From: Romanomermis culicivorax | Lineage: Eukaryota; Nematoda; Enoplea; Mermithida; Mermithidae | Direction: 5' to 3' | NCBI GenBank assembly: GCA_963922205.1 | Contig: CAWUHX010000045.1 | Coordinates: 1,488,001 to 1,552,000 of the forward strand | DNA: 64,000 nt | In this document: positions 42,340 through 54,479 of the stretch, one piece after another | Layout: each line of letters starts with the position of its first letter | How positions within the stretch are numbered: the first letter of the stretch is position 1 | Notes under the pieces: generated by a model | What the model was told of the DNA's origin: nothing | Databases searched by the model: none | Seen by the model: only the letters and a program-made list of their open reading frames with translations | Position numbers and translations under genes: made by a program

Positions 42340-43012
42340 ATGCTATCCATTCAATTAAATCTTGAATTAAATTTAAATTAAATTTTGAATTAAAATCCAA
42401 ATTATATTTTAAATTAAATTCTAAATTAAATTTTAAAATTAAATTTTAAAATTAAATTTCAGAACTAAATTTTAAATTAAAATTTAGATTAAATTTTAGA
42501 TTAAATTTTAGATTAAATTTTAAATTAAATTTTTAAATTGAATTTTAAAATTAAATTCTAAATTAAACTTCAAGGTCAAATTTCGAATTAAATTTAATTA
42601 TATTTTAAATTAAATTTTAAATTAAATTTTAAATTAAATTTTAAATTAAATTTTAAATTAAATTTTAAATTAAATTTTAAATTGAATTTTAAATTAAATT
42701 TTAAATTAAATTTGAATTAAATTTTAAATTAAATTTTAAATTAAATTTTCAACTGAATTTTAAATAATTTCAAATTAAGTTTTAAATTAAATTTCAAATA
42801 AAATTTTAAATAGAATTTTGAAAAAAAAATTGAATTATATTTTTGATTAAATTCTGAATTAAATTTTAAATTTAAATTTTAATCTTAAGTTTTAAATTTA
42901 AATTTTAAATTTAAATTTAGATTTTAAATTTAGATTTTCAATTTAAATTTAAATTTTAAATTTAAATTTTAAATTTAAATTTAAATTTTAAATTTAAATT
43001 TTAAAAAAAAGA
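42340..43012. repeat. AT satellite, 12-bp palindromic unit TTAAATTTTAAA
   Basis: The core at 42600-42760 repeats TTAAATTTTAAA with few errors; both flanks are degenerate versions (AAATTTAAATTTT). Each unit is nearly self-complementary, so the array can form long hairpins or cruciforms. Confidence 0.85.
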
Positions 43013-43179
43013 AAGCAAAAGAAAAAGCAAAAGAATACAATTATGCAATGATGACTAGTAAAAAAATATGAAGAGAAGGCAGAGTTATACAAGGTTTTGC
43101 CCGTTCTGGGAAATGACAAAAAGGGAGTGCAGGGCGAAACTGCAGACCAATAGGAATAATACTAATAATAAAAAACTCA

Positions 43180-43690
43180 CGCGCATGCCTGCCAAATCTA
43201 ATTCCTACAGTAAACAGCCTTAAATGGTCTGCTACACTCAATCCAACATTTTCGAAAATGACAAACTATTCTGAAATTGTACAAAATTGGTAGGAAACAC
43301 ACTACAGCAATTGAAAAGAGCTATTAATTTAACAGATCAGTTTTTTAGTTTGCATCACACTTGCATACTCATTGTTGTATGGAGTCAATTTCAATTTTTT
43401 TGATAAATATCCCAAACAATCAGAAATTCGAATCTTAGTTCAAATGGCTCGCTAAGAAAGTTTTTGATCATTTAAGACTCTTGACAAAATACTTCATTTT
43501 CCCAAGTGACACATAGACAAAAGGATGCTTAGGCATTTGCAGACACTTTTTCCGCAAATTGACCTAGCAGATAGACCAACTACTTAAGAGGAAATGGTGT
43601 CCATGTGCATTGCAGCTTTTTGGATTTGAAAAGCATTTATCTAAATGTTGAGTCTAATTTTGATTTACTATGAATACTTTGATTTTATGA
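43180..43690. repeat. Dispersed repeats related to 34550-34690 and 8712-9017
   Basis: 43180-43330 shares blocks with the end of the 34170-34670 repeat, and 43330-43690 aligns with 8712-9017. The two families are adjacent here, which may mean that both are parts of one longer element. Confidence 0.5.
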
Positions 43691-44339
43691 TTCATGAACA
43701 TTAGATTATTAGCTTTGTGGCTACTTTTGACAAATTTTGGATTTTCCATCATTGGGGTGATAACTTTTCTAAATGACACTGAAAGCAACTGTAAGTTCAT
43801 GTTTCAATTGCCCAATTAAATAAATAATTAGTTTTGTTTGACCCAACTTTTTGGTGCTGGCAGTTCAGGAAACAAATGGACTAGAAAGACAAAATTTTTA
43901 GAATTTTCGGTTCATTGGGCGATCCTAAACTTGGCCACGATTTTAAACTATTTCAATTTTCTCTACTGAAATTCGACAATCGTCCCTACTCAACAAAGTA
44001 TGGTGTCATAAATCAGTCAATATAGCCAATATTCTGATACCACCTGACGCACCACTATGGGAGCACCCTGCAGCCAAATCACCATGCCTGTCGACCTGGA
44101 AAGAGTAACTGGATATATTGTTCAGCTTCACAAATTGACAACTGTCTGACACCAAAGAACTGTTGAATGCCATCAAAAACAATTTGATGTTCCTTGGTAC
44201 TGAAGCCATCTGACAGTTAAACCATTAACCAATGATGAGCCAAATTAACACCATGATGTTGGACAAGTTGTACAAAGCAATATTCAAAATGTTCGAGCAG
44301 ATGATAGTAGTACCTCTGGGGCCTTCAGGGCCCTACCCA
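43691..44339. other. Stretch with no supported gene
   Basis: Short open frames are present on both strands but carry no domain, start context or repeat relation I can support. Confidence 0.35.
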
Positions 44340-44715
44340 CGTATTTTCCAAAAACTTGATGTTTACTTTTCATCTTGCCTGCCCTGTTTCTTAGTGCATA
44401 TCAAACTAGTTCTTGTATACAAAACTCACATAGACAAACTGATGAAGTATAGTCTCTACCTCTTGCCTTTTTTAAAAATAGATTTCTCCGAAAACTTGAT
44501 ATTTACTTTTCAGCTCGCATACATGTGTGCTTTGTTTTTTCTTAGTGCACTGTAAACTAGTTGTGGTATATAAATCTCACACAGGCACATTGATGAAATA
44601 TAGTTGATCTTACCTCTATCGAAACATTTCCAGTGTGCATTAAAACTTGCTTGCTACAGTGTGGATGGTAGTATCCATGCACATAGACAAGTTGATGAAA
44701 TAAAAAAGTAAACAA
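44340..44715. repeat. Tandem repeat of about 150 bp, three diverged units
   Basis: Blocks AAAACTTGAT.TTTACTTTTCA, TTAGTGCA, AAACTAGTT.T.GTATA and CACA.AGACAAACTGATGAA recur at about 140-150-bp spacing (44354, 44493, 44630 region). Confidence 0.6.
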
Positions 44716-45714
44716 ATGTTGTTTTTCAATGACAAAACTTTTTTAGGAACTGAAGAAACTGGTTCAGCGAAATCCAAACTTTTCTATGTGTGGATTGGCC
44801 AGTCAGTGTATACATAGAATGATAAAAAAAGAAACTCCTTTAAGTAAATTTGCTCAAGCAGACAGCTAACACATAGACAAAAAGGACTATAAAAGCTCTT
44901 AAACACTGCCAGAGAATCATTTTGATTTTTATCCGTGTGTCTCTTTTTGAAAATGGGTGATTCTGATGTTAGTGATTCCTATTTATTCGACTTAAATGTG
45001 GACGATTCATTTCTGGATTGGATTCTCCATCCAGCTGACGATACCTGGGGCATTTAGAAGATGCTGAAAATGAAGATCGACAGGGGACTCTACCTAGTGC
45101 TGATGAAGGCACTTCAGTGTTACTTGACAATAGCGACAATTCATCAGACTGGGAAATTACAACTGTGGATGAATATATCGCATCAGCTGAAGGCAAATCC
45201 AATCAACAGGGTGGTAGTGTCAAATATTCACCAGAACACTTTTACTATATGGGCGAAAGTGCAGAACAAAGAGCAAAGTTATTCCGAACAAGTGGGCAGA
45301 CGCGACAGTTCTTTTTGAGGAACATTGATCAATGCAACAATTTATACCAACAGCTATCTGAAATTTTTGATCACGGGATTGATCAAATGACGACTGATAT
45401 ACACAAGGATGATTTGGTCGAAGCAGCTTTTTACCATGCTAACCTCGACAATCCTATTCTCATACATTTTTGAAATCACATCAACTTTAACCAAAGCATC
45501 ATGATGGATTTATTCCAGCGTGTCATCCAATCAAATCAGCAAATAACTTTGGAAGATCTAGCAGCAGCTATCAAGCTGGTGACAGTAAAGAAATTACAAG
45601 GTGCCAGTTCCCACAACAAACGGGGATTTTTTACTAAGGACGAGTTTTTATATGGCAGAAAAAGTGGATGCTTTGTACATATAAACAATCAATATACCCC
45701 ATGCCTCCTGAGAG

Positions 45715-46288
45715 TGTCGTGCGTGAAAAATAAAAGACGACGGAAATTTAAGCTGTGTAGCTTGACAATTTATCCCGCGTTTTAGGAAGAGACGTACGGA
45801 ACGTAGAAGAGCGTGCGGAACGCTAGAAACGAAACACTCGGAGTGTTTAACGAAATTAATGCAACGATAATCGTACGCAGGAGATTGACGGGCTCGTAGA
45901 GAGCGCTATGTCAATTTATCCAGGGATCTTCGCTCAGGTCGTCAAAGGTTTTCGGATGCTGGAACTCAGGCCGTGCAATCTTAACCCCTTCGGAGTTTCA
46001 CTCGCTTACTCAAACTATTTTCCAAATAGTTTGACTTAACCTAGAACACATTTTCTTCACACGATTTACTAATGTACAAGTCGCTGCCTCACACTCTCCA
46101 GACAAACAAGAAAACAGGACCGTCTGGCTACAGTACAACAAAACTCTAATGAAAAACATTTTCACAATTTCTTCATGTCGTAGCCACGCCTCTCCGCAGG
46201 TCTTGTCACGATCTTTCTTCTTCGAACTTGCCGATCTTTTCTCAAACGCAACACGACCTTTACAAATACGCTGAATCGCTCCACAACA
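45715..46288 (-). repeat. 3' LTR of the gag-protease retrotransposon
   Basis: The LTR is 574 bp and nearly identical to 50182-50758. Compared with the 5' LTR it lacks a few bases near its plus-strand start (AATAAAAGACG versus AATAAGAATAGACG). Confidence 0.92.
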
Positions 46289-46303
46289 CTCCTCCCCCTT
46301 TCC
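46289..46303 (-). promoter_or_regulatory. Polypurine tract
   Basis: On the minus strand GGAAAGGGGGAGGAG abuts the first base of the 3' LTR, the position where plus-strand DNA synthesis is primed in LTR retrotransposons. Confidence 0.8.
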
Positions 46304-46504
46304 ATGTAAATCACCTTAAGCGATTCGAATTTTCTCTCTTCGGGAACGAGCGTTTTTTTCAGATGCAGAGGATCTTTCTTTCTTTGGCGGACCTTTTCAT
46401 TGGACTTCGGCAGCGATCAGATACTTTGAAACAACGGCGGCATTTTTTTCGTATATGGAACAAAATTTTTCTTCTATGGAATGTATCGCCAAGGGTAAAT
46501 TTCG

Positions 46505-46625
46505 AGGGGAAGGACCAGAGTCTTTATTTTGATGACCGGAGTCTTTATTCTGATGACCGGAGTCTTTAGCCGCGGAGGCGTCAGTGTTTCAGAACGGAAT
46601 CTTTAGCCACGGAGGCGTCAGATTG
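46505..46625. repeat. Short minisatellite in the retrotransposon interior
   Basis: GGAGTCTTTATTCTGATGACC-like units of 21 bp repeat three times, followed by two diverged units containing CTTTAGCC.CGGAGGCGTCAG. Confidence 0.7.
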
Positions 46626-47097
46626 GAAAGTTTGCAGCGGATGCAAGCTTTAAGTTTCGTAGAGAAACATATATAAAGCTTCTGGCGAAGTCTTTGAAAC
46701 TCGAAATTTGAAAGGTATTGAGCGGATCAATACCAAACTGTAGAAGAAATCTCGGTGATACGGATGAGACGTAGAAAAATTTGAAAGGTTTACGATGTCG
46801 TGGTTTCTTTCCCGCCCAGTAGATTACGCGAAAGCATGTTTCGAAAGGGAGATTTTATCGCAGCTCGCAAATCGGCCATACCCTACCTTTAGTCTGTGAA
46901 AGACTGTTATAGGTTAGTTCAAAACGATCAAAATGTTGAAAAGGAAACGGAAAACGGAATATATAAAAAACGAATGGATTTCAAAGTAGAAAATAAATAT
47001 TTTACGAATGATACAAAATTTGGTCTCAATGCAGTAGCGCATGACTAGTCAGTTGTGGAGGACCACTGACTTGCGCGTTAAAAATTTTGAATGCTGT

Positions 47098-48570
47098 TCA
47101 AGGCAAATACGGTTTTATTCGCGAAAGCAAAATTTTCTGAGATTGTCCAGTGTCAATTGTGCTAACCTTTTTTGCAATTTTGGAATTCCTTTTATCGCAT
47201 TCAGCAATGTCTAGAGGAATTCGCCTCTGTCGTACCATTGGTCTCTGTTTGATCGGATATTCGCAATTTTCTTTTCCGAAGTTCACGGGTTGAACTATAA
47301 CGCTTTTGAAGCTTTCGTTTGTGAAAGGGAAGATTTTCCCATTTACCCACATTTGACAATTTGGTTCTATGTAGCATGAGGAGATATTCAGAATCAGTAG
47401 CGATCTGTCGATTTTCACGATTTGCGTTTGACTATGTCCCCTAGAAGTATTTGAAAATACTTCATCGTAGGGCGCTTTTTCGATTGGTTTCAAAACTAGA
47501 TTTAGTTCTTGTTGAACATCTCCGATTCTGATGAAATTTTCGGGAAAGTTTATTACGGCTCGAACACTCGGATGCACTAGGAAATCGGTTCCTAGGAGGC
47601 ATTGCTCTCCTGCAGTAGGTAGAATCCAGCATCGTACTAGATGCGTTCCGAAAGATGAACTGATTTTGAAGATTATCGGACCTCTGGCATCGACGATAGG
47701 GCTGTCGGCTACTTTTATCTGCGCAGATGTTTCTAACGTATCATAGTCAATCCCCAAAGAGCGTTGAGCTAGATATGAGGAAATGACTGAACATTGAGCA
47801 CCAGTATCGATTAACGCTTTCGTTTTGGTTTTTCCGATTTCGGCATCGATATGAAAAGCTCGAGTAGGAGCGTATAAGCTCAGAAGTTTGATGTCTTTTT
47901 GTGAACATTCTTCGATTCGACACACACTAGATCTCACGATCCACGGTTCAGTAGGTTTTTCCATGGTGAAATCTGTGATTCTGGGAGCAACGAAGAAGTT
48001 TGTAGCTTTAGACGTTTCAGTCGGTTCAAGCATATTGGCTGTACTAGTCGTCGGCTTCATCGGAACAAAAGGTTTAGGTGAGTTAAACACCATTTTGGTT
48101 TCTGATGACAAAACTTGTTGCGAAGATTTCGGAGAAGTTAGCTGAGTCTGTATAGACTGTGAGTTGTTCATCGGATAGTAGTAATGCTTTTCGATTATTT
48201 TTTCTTGTCCGGATCCGGAATTGCAAAGAGAAATGTTTGCCACATCTCTCTGATAATTTCGATTATCGCGATTGAAAAATTGGTTATTTCGGTCAAAATT
48301 TTGATTCTGATTGAGGGTGTAGTTACGTGTATTTTGTTGAAAACGAGGACGCCAATTATGGTTATTTTGCCATTGATGATTCGGTTGCTGTTGCCGAGGC
48401 TGAGAAGCCTGTGGTTTCAATTGATAGCATTCGGAGCTGTCGTGCTTACACTGACCATGATAGGTGCAATATTTCACCGGTCGTTCATGTGATTGATTTC
48501 GTTGGAAATGACGATTTTGAGAGAAATCCCGTATAGGAATGTTTTCTCTATTCCGGAAATTCGGACTCAT
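47098..48570 (-). CDS. Nucleocapsid zinc knuckle and aspartic protease
   Basis: A 490-codon open frame. Residues 30-48 hold the zinc knuckle (C35, C41, H43, C48), in an Asn/Gln/Arg-rich context typical of nucleocapsid. Around residues 250-260 ALIDTGAQCSVIS carries the intact DTG of a retropepsin, and QCLLGTDFLVHP follows near residue 325. The frame ends PYLP shortly after the protease, with no polymerase after it. It follows the gag pieces with frame changes at 48570-48610. It was probably made as part of a gag-pro polyprotein; whether the frame changes are programmed or mutations is unknown. Confidence 0.8.
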   Translation of the reverse strand: MSPNFRNRENIPIRDFSQNRHFQRNQSHERPVKYCTYHGQCKHDSSECYQLKPQASQPRQQQPNHQWQNNHNWRPRFQQNTRNYTLNQNQNFDRNNQFFNRDNRNYQRDVANISLCNSGSGQEKIIEKHYYYPMNNSQSIQTQLTSPKSSQQVLSSETKMVFNSPKPFVPMKPTTSTANMLEPTETSKATNFFVAPRITDFTMEKPTEPWIVRSSVCRIEECSQKDIKLLSLYAPTRAFHIDAEIGKTKTKALIDTGAQCSVISSYLAQRSLGIDYDTLETSAQIKVADSPIVDARGPIIFKISSSFGTHLVRCWILPTAGEQCLLGTDFLVHPSVRAVINFPENFIRIGDVQQELNLVLKPIEKAPYDEVFSNTSRGHSQTQIVKIDRSLLILNISSCYIEPNCQMWVNGKIFPFTNESFKSVIVQPVNFGKENCEYPIKQRPMVRQRRIPLDIAECDKRNSKIAKKVSTIDTGQSQKILLSRIKPYLP

Positions 48571-48607
48571 CCCGCGATCAAATCGCGATCTTCGATTTTC
48601 GAAATTG

Positions 48608-50106
48608 TTAGCGTTTTGTGAATTTTTCTCGGATTCTGAATTTTTCTAGGACTCGTTTTACGCTTTCCTCGAACTCTTTAGTCTTCATTAGAGTCGAATT
48701 TTCTTGAAATCGGACAGTAATTCGCTGTCTAGAGTCATCTCTGTTTCGGGATTGAGAGTTATCTCTGAAATGAGGTTTCGAATCATCTCTGAAACGCGAC
48801 TGAGCTGGTTGCTCTTCTGACAGATTTTCGAGTTTGTTAACCAGTATAGGTTGTTCTACTCTCACAGTCGACTGTTTATTCCCTCGCTGGATTTTCTGAA
48901 CTTTCGCGACGGCTATAGCTAAGTCAGTGATCATTTCTAGAGTACTCCCGTCAATCGAGACTCTGTAAATTTCCGGCATTTTCCAAAGAAAAGTTGTGAT
49001 AACTTTTCTATGGCGATACTGAGCGCTTTTTATAGTACAGTAGATGTACGTAGGTGCCGATTCGATTTAAGAAAGCTGACGGATCTTCGGTTTCGAAAGG
49101 AGCGATGGACTGGAGCTCGCATTGGAGCGTATCTTGGTCGCAATTCGGTGCATTCATACACATCAGAATCTGTTTCACTTCATCGTAGGATCGGACATCT
49201 CGTATGGTGTTCAGAGCACCATCACAAGTCAAGCGACGCAACATGTGAAGTTTCACATATTCAGAGGCATTGAGGCCAAACTCGCTTTTCGAGCGCGATG
49301 AAGAATTTCAACACTTGTTGATTTCGGGTCGAATTATCTAATTTTTGCGGCGCTATCTTTTTACAGATAGTCTTAATTCTCATTTCGTCATCGGCGAAAG
49401 ATCTATGCACCTGAGAAGGTGGGATAGACGGAAAATTTATCTGAGAGTTTAGCGCATTTAGCGCGTTAGAGCGGTCAAAGGTTTGTGTCGGGATGATTAG
49501 ATCATCATCGTCGTCGATTATACCACGAAAACTAAGCTGACTTTTTCGATCGCTAGTGATGTTTTTCAGTTTATTTGATTTCAGAGACTGAGCGTAAGAG
49601 CTCCTAGGTCTCGCGATATTTTTGATTTCGGGAACATTCGGTTTGGATAGCTCTTCTTTCTGAGCTCTCATCGCTTCAATTTCAGTTTTAAACTCATCGA
49701 GAAGTTTTCGTTGTTGAGTCACGATAGTCACCATTTCGCTTAACACGTTAGTAGCATCGCCACGAAAATTTATCATTTCGGCATCACATTTTTGCATTAT
49801 GTCGCTATATGCGTCATTATCGAAGATTTTTCGAGTTTCGGTCTCTTTCGGTTTCGGTTTTAGGAAGTTGAATTTTCGATTTTCGACGATTTTCGGAGAT
49901 AGAGATCATGAAGTTTTTCGCGTTTTTAGCGGAACGGACGTTTCTGGTAAGTCGAAATTACGCTTATCTGCTTCGTAGAGAAGCAGTAGATTCGCGTTTT
50001 CGCAGTCGGAATTTTCGATTTCTAGTTTAGTGGGATTCGCTAGTTTCTTATAGAAACCTTTTTCGTAACCGAGCACAGTAGAGCAACGTGTGCAGTTTTC
50101 CTCCAT
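48608..50106 (-). pseudogene. gag region of the LTR retrotransposon, in several frames
   Basis: Pieces in order are 50106-49906 (66 codons with ATG, Cys-rich start ENCTRC), 49797-49261 (coiled-coil-like, then capsid-like), 49256-49008 (continuing, with LQSIAPFETEDPSAFLNRI) and 48979-48608 (Arg/Asp/Ser-rich, then basic). The third and fourth pieces are in different frames from the first two, and a stop separates the first two. The central pieces look like a gypsy capsid in composition and in the helix-rich pattern. I cannot assign an accurate domain. Confidence 0.6.
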
Positions 50107-50159
50107 TTTTCGGATTTTCGATTTTCCGCAAATTTCAGCATTTCCTCAACCTTTAGACA

Positions 50160-50181
50160 AGCTGGTACAGTCACCAAATTA
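50160..50181 (-). other. Probable tRNA primer-binding site
   Basis: On the minus strand, two or three bases after the 5' LTR end, the sequence is AATTTGGTGACTGTACC. TGG-starting sequences at this position pair with the 3' end of a tRNA (CCA) in LTR elements. The match to a specific tRNA is not determined. Confidence 0.5.
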
Positions 50182-50758
50182 TGTCGTGCGTGAAAAATAA
50201 GAATAGACGACGGAACGCAAAGCTGTGTAGCTTGACGATTTATCGCGCGTTTTAGGAAGAGACGTACGGAATGTAGAAGAGCGTGCGGAACGCTAGAAAC
50301 AAAACACTCGGAGTGTTTAACGAAATTAACGCATCGATAATCGTACGCAGGAGATTGACGGGCTCGTAGAGAGCGCTGTGTCAATTTATCCAGGGATCTT
50401 CGCTCAGGTCGTCAAAGGTTTTCGGATGCTGAAACTCGGGCCGTGCAATCTTAACCGCTTCGGAGTTTCACTCGCTTACTCAAACTATTTTCCAAATAGT
50501 TTGACTTAACCTAGAACACACTTTCTTCACACGATTTACTAATGTACAAGTCGCCGCCTCACACTCTCCAGACAAACAAGAAAACATGACCGTCTGGCTA
50601 CAGTACAACAAAACTCTAATGAAAAACATTTTCACAATTTCTTCAAGTCGTAGCCACGCCTCTCCGCGGGTCTTGTCACGATCTTTCTTCTTCGAACTTG
50701 CCGATCTTTTCTCAAACGCAACACGAACTTTACAAATACGCCGAATCGCTCCACAACA
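50182..50758 (-). repeat. 5' LTR of the gag-protease retrotransposon
   Basis: The LTR is 577 bp and begins TGTCGTGCG and ends CCACAACA on the plus strand. It should contain the promoter for the minus-strand transcript. No TATA box stands out. Confidence 0.92.
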
Positions 50759-53700
50759 AGAGCCATTGTCACAGCCATAGCCCGACTCAACAAAGATGAT
50801 CCAGCATATCAGTATGACAGTATTCGTCAAGGAGATTCTGACTGTCATACGTTGCAAAAACAAAAAGCTATGGAGCTGATGAATGAAGCTGGTTTATCCA
50901 ACCATCAAGGCCCATGTGGCAACGAGGAGCTCAAAAAGATTCAAGATGTTTTGCCTGACTACAAAATCAAGCTGTTTAGCAAGGAGCACTATTGCGCCAT
51001 CATCTTTGAAGGTGAGTTTGTATTTTGCTTCTTTTACATAATGCAACTTTTGAATCATTTAGGGAATAATGATGCTGAAAAAGTTATTCACATGTACTAT
51101 CATGATCAGCACTACACCATCATTAGCTCTATGCCTGGATTTTTCTCTCGATCATATTGGTGCGAACTCTGCAATATCACCTACAACTCTGAATATGATC
51201 ATCAATGTATCAACAAGTGCACTCCCTGTTACCATTGTACACCTTGCAAGCAGGTCGAAAATATAATTTGTGAGGAATGCAACTGCTACTTCAACAGCAT
51301 ATTTTGCTACAACAACCATTTACGGGAGTATGATGTCACTTCTACCGGGACCAAAACAAAGCGTACAAAGACTGTCTCAATTTGTGACAAGATTCACCGA
51401 TGCAAGTCATGCAAGAGACAGGAGTGTAAAAGTAGTTTATCAAAACATAGGTGTGGTTACACCAAATGCTGGATTTGTAAGCAGGAGTCTTGATAAAACG
51501 TAAGAGTTGGCAATTTACCATCAGATAAGCATTTCTTTTATCTCTTGCTTATAGGTCACCAATGCAACATGCAAAGGATTGATGTTGAAGATGATTCTGA
51601 CACTGAGGGAGAAGAGCAGTCAGTAGACCTAGACTCCTGCAACAGAGACCATCTGTTGGACGATCAGGCTGCATTTGCTAAATCGAAATCAAAACTGGAA
51701 AAGCTGGAAATCATCCCACGTTTTGTTTTCTTTGATTTTGAGACCACTCAAGAGCATGTATTAAGGACGACTTAGCTTGATGAAGAGCTGGAGCATGTGC
51801 CCAATTTATGTATAGCACATGTAATATGTGATACATGTCAAAATCAGGCTTCTCATACTGTGTGTTATCGATGCGGACCGAGAAAACAAACATTCATTTG
51901 AGAGGATTGCTTGGACAAACTTTGTAGATTTCTGTTCAACTCATCCAATAAAAATACAACTGCAATAGCTCATAACGCCAAGGGCTTTGATTCACAATTC
52001 CTTTTACGATATTTGCATAAAGAAGGCATTGCTCCAAAAGTTGTCAAAAAAGGTGAGATTAGATATTAATTATATAAATGACTAAATACATTGCTTTTTC
52101 ATGATTGAACATCATTTCCCTGACAGTCGACAGCATCAAAGTTATTAATTCGTTCAATTTTCTGCCTATGCCACTCAGCTCTTTACCAAGAGCACTTGGA
52201 ATTGATGAACTCTGTAAAGGCTACTTTCCACACTTGTTCAACAGACAGGAAAACTGGAATTACATTGGAAAATGACCTGATGTGCATTTTTATTGACCAG
52301 ACACGATGAAGGGGGAAAGTCATGACAAATTTATTGGATAGTATTATCAGCAAACAGAAAAGGTTAGTTGATATAAAATTATAATTGTACAATAACTTGA
52401 CATTATCACTATCTTTAGGTGTTCAATTTCCAAGAAGAGCTAATCAAATATTGCGAAAATGATGTAGATGTGCTTGTCAAAGCCTGCCTCAAGTTTCGAA
52501 ACATATTCATGTGTGAAACAACTGTGGATCTATTCGAAAAATCCCTCACCATTGCTGGAGCATGCAATAGAGTGTATTGTAAGAAAAGAAGTTTGGGTCA
52601 GTTTTTTAAAGAAAGATACGATAGGTTTAGTACACATAATGGATGCTACAGCAAAGACAAACAATCTGTAAAGGCCATTACATGGCTTCAGTGGTTGAAT
52701 GTGAAAAACAACCTGCATATCCAACATGCTTTGAATGGTAAGGAAGTTTGGGTCAGTTCTTACAAGGTAGATGGAATTGATGGGGAACAATTTACGAGTT
52801 TTATGGATGCTACTGGCATGGCTGTCCTAAATGCATGAAGCAGAAGAACCATCTCATAGCCGATCAAGTTTCAACTGCCTGGGATGCCTACATGAGAACA
52901 ATGGCACGTCGACAACATCTAAAACAACTATGATATCAGCTCACTGAGCTTTGGGAATGGGAGCTTGATATCTTGCTTGCAAAAAATCTTGAGATGGCTG
53001 AATTTTTCAAGAAATCAGCACCAGTAGAACCCTTGAATAGGAGAGATGGTAAGATCTTTTTGTGTCATGTGTTTCTTTTTTAAGTTTCACTCTTGTAGCT
53101 TTCTACGGTGGTCGTACAAATGCCATAAAGCTGTACCACAGGATTGAGGAAACAGAAAGGATAAATTACATGGATTTCTGTAGTTTGTACCCATACACGA
53201 ACAAGTATGGTGTATATCCAATTGGACATCCATTGCTAATTACCGAAAACTTCAAAGATATCAATGAAAAACCATACGAAGGCTTGATCAAGTGCCTCAT
53301 TTTACCATTGCAAGATCTCTATCACCCTGTTTTACCTTATTGTTCAGATGGTAAATTAACATTTCCATTATGTCTACAATGCACTGATTTACAGCTGCCC
53401 AAGTGTACACATTCGAATGAAGAGGATCGAGCCTTGCTGGGAACATGGGTAACAATGGAACTTTACAAAGCTCTAGATAAAGGCTACAAGGTAATATTTA
53501 ATAAGCTGATGTGAGCTCTGTTTAACCAAGAACCAATTTCAGGTTTTAAAAGTCTTTGAAGTTTGGCATTAGGAAGCTGTGGATAGATATGATCAAATTT
53601 CCAATCCGGATGGTGGTTAGATATGATCAAATTTCCAATCCAGATGGCAGTTTATTCACCAGCTACGTGAATACTTTTATGAAAATGAAGATGGTAAAAC

Positions 53701-54479
53701 AAACATTAAGTCATATTTTATATATACATTATTGTGATTTGTAGGAAGCGGAAGGCTGGCCGGCACATTGTAACAATGACACCTCTAGGCAGGCATACTT
53801 GAGCAATATAGAGGAGCGTGAAGGAATTAGGCTGGACAGAACAGAAATTGAAAAAAATCCAGGCAAAGGAGCTTTGGCAAAGCTGATGCTATATTCGTTT
53901 TGGGGCAAAGTAAGAATTTTCAAAACTGTAAACATGGTTCTTATAATCTGTCATAATCTGGACCTGTTTTATATTTTGACACAGATAGTGTCATTTATTT
54001 GTCAAACATTAGTGATACCAATGAATAGTAAGTACCAATTGGATGGTCTTTGGGCGAAATGAGGGATGAGTTAAAGAATTATGGCCAGGGATCTTACATT
54101 ACAGAATTTATCAGTTGTGGTCCAAAGAACTTCTCCTACTGTGTATATAGTACAAAGGATGAGAAACTGCATTTCGTAACAAAAGTTTGTGGTATTTCAT
54201 TAAACCAAAATGTAGCGAAGCAAGTAAACTTTGAAAGTTTAAAACAAATGGTAAAATCGTCCATTATATCTAATAATACAGAAGAAATTAATGTTGTAAC
54301 TGAAAGAATTGATAGAAAATGGGACAATACTGTTGTAACTAGACATGTACAAAAAAAATTTAGAGTTGTATATGATAAACGCATTATTGTAAAAGATTTT
54401 ACAACTGTACCTTATGGATGGAAAGTATAAATATTGATGTGTTAATTTGCTTATTCATTTGTTCTATATGCTTAATAAA

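Larger units (their letters stand above)
45715..50758 (-). mobile_element. LTR retrotransposon with gag and protease only, inserted in Polinton PolB
   Basis: Direct repeats 45715-46288 and 50182-50758 start TG and end CA. AGAG flanks both sides (45711-45714, 50759-50762), a 4-bp target duplication. Read on the minus strand, a primer-binding-like TTTGGTGAC follows the 5' LTR and a polypurine tract (GGAAAGGGGGAGGAG, 46289-46303) immediately precedes the 3' LTR. The interior holds gag and a retropepsin but no reverse transcriptase, RNase H or integrase, so it depends on other elements. LTRs differ at about 20-25 sites by eye (roughly 96 percent identity). Related to the gypsy element at 38370-42037. 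Confidence 0.92.
44953..54430 (+). pseudogene. Polinton protein-primed DNA polymerase B, broken
   Basis: The coding parts are 44953-45714, then after the retrotransposon 50763-54430 with short GT-AG introns (for example about 51012-51061, 52054-52126, 52360-52417). Exonuclease motifs: FDFET (51731-51745), NAKGFD (about 51974-51991), YCENDVD (52449-52469). Palm motifs: A, DFCSLYP (53173-53193); B, KLMLYSFWGK (about 53879-53909); C, DTD (53978-53986). A C4-type zinc-finger region precedes the exonuclease (51180-51480). Defects include a frameshift near 45050, in-frame stops at 45471, 51773 and 51898, and several more at 52270-52340 and 52835-53035. Conserved motifs survive between the breaks, so decay is moderate. 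Confidence 0.85.

Noticed and set aside
42003-42400. Overlapping ORFs across the TTGTCCC minisatellite
   Set aside because: They are translations of a short tandem repeat in several frames without any domain.
48184-48536. Plus-strand ORFs of about 100 and 70 codons
   Set aside because: They are shadows of the minus-strand nucleocapsid-protease frame.
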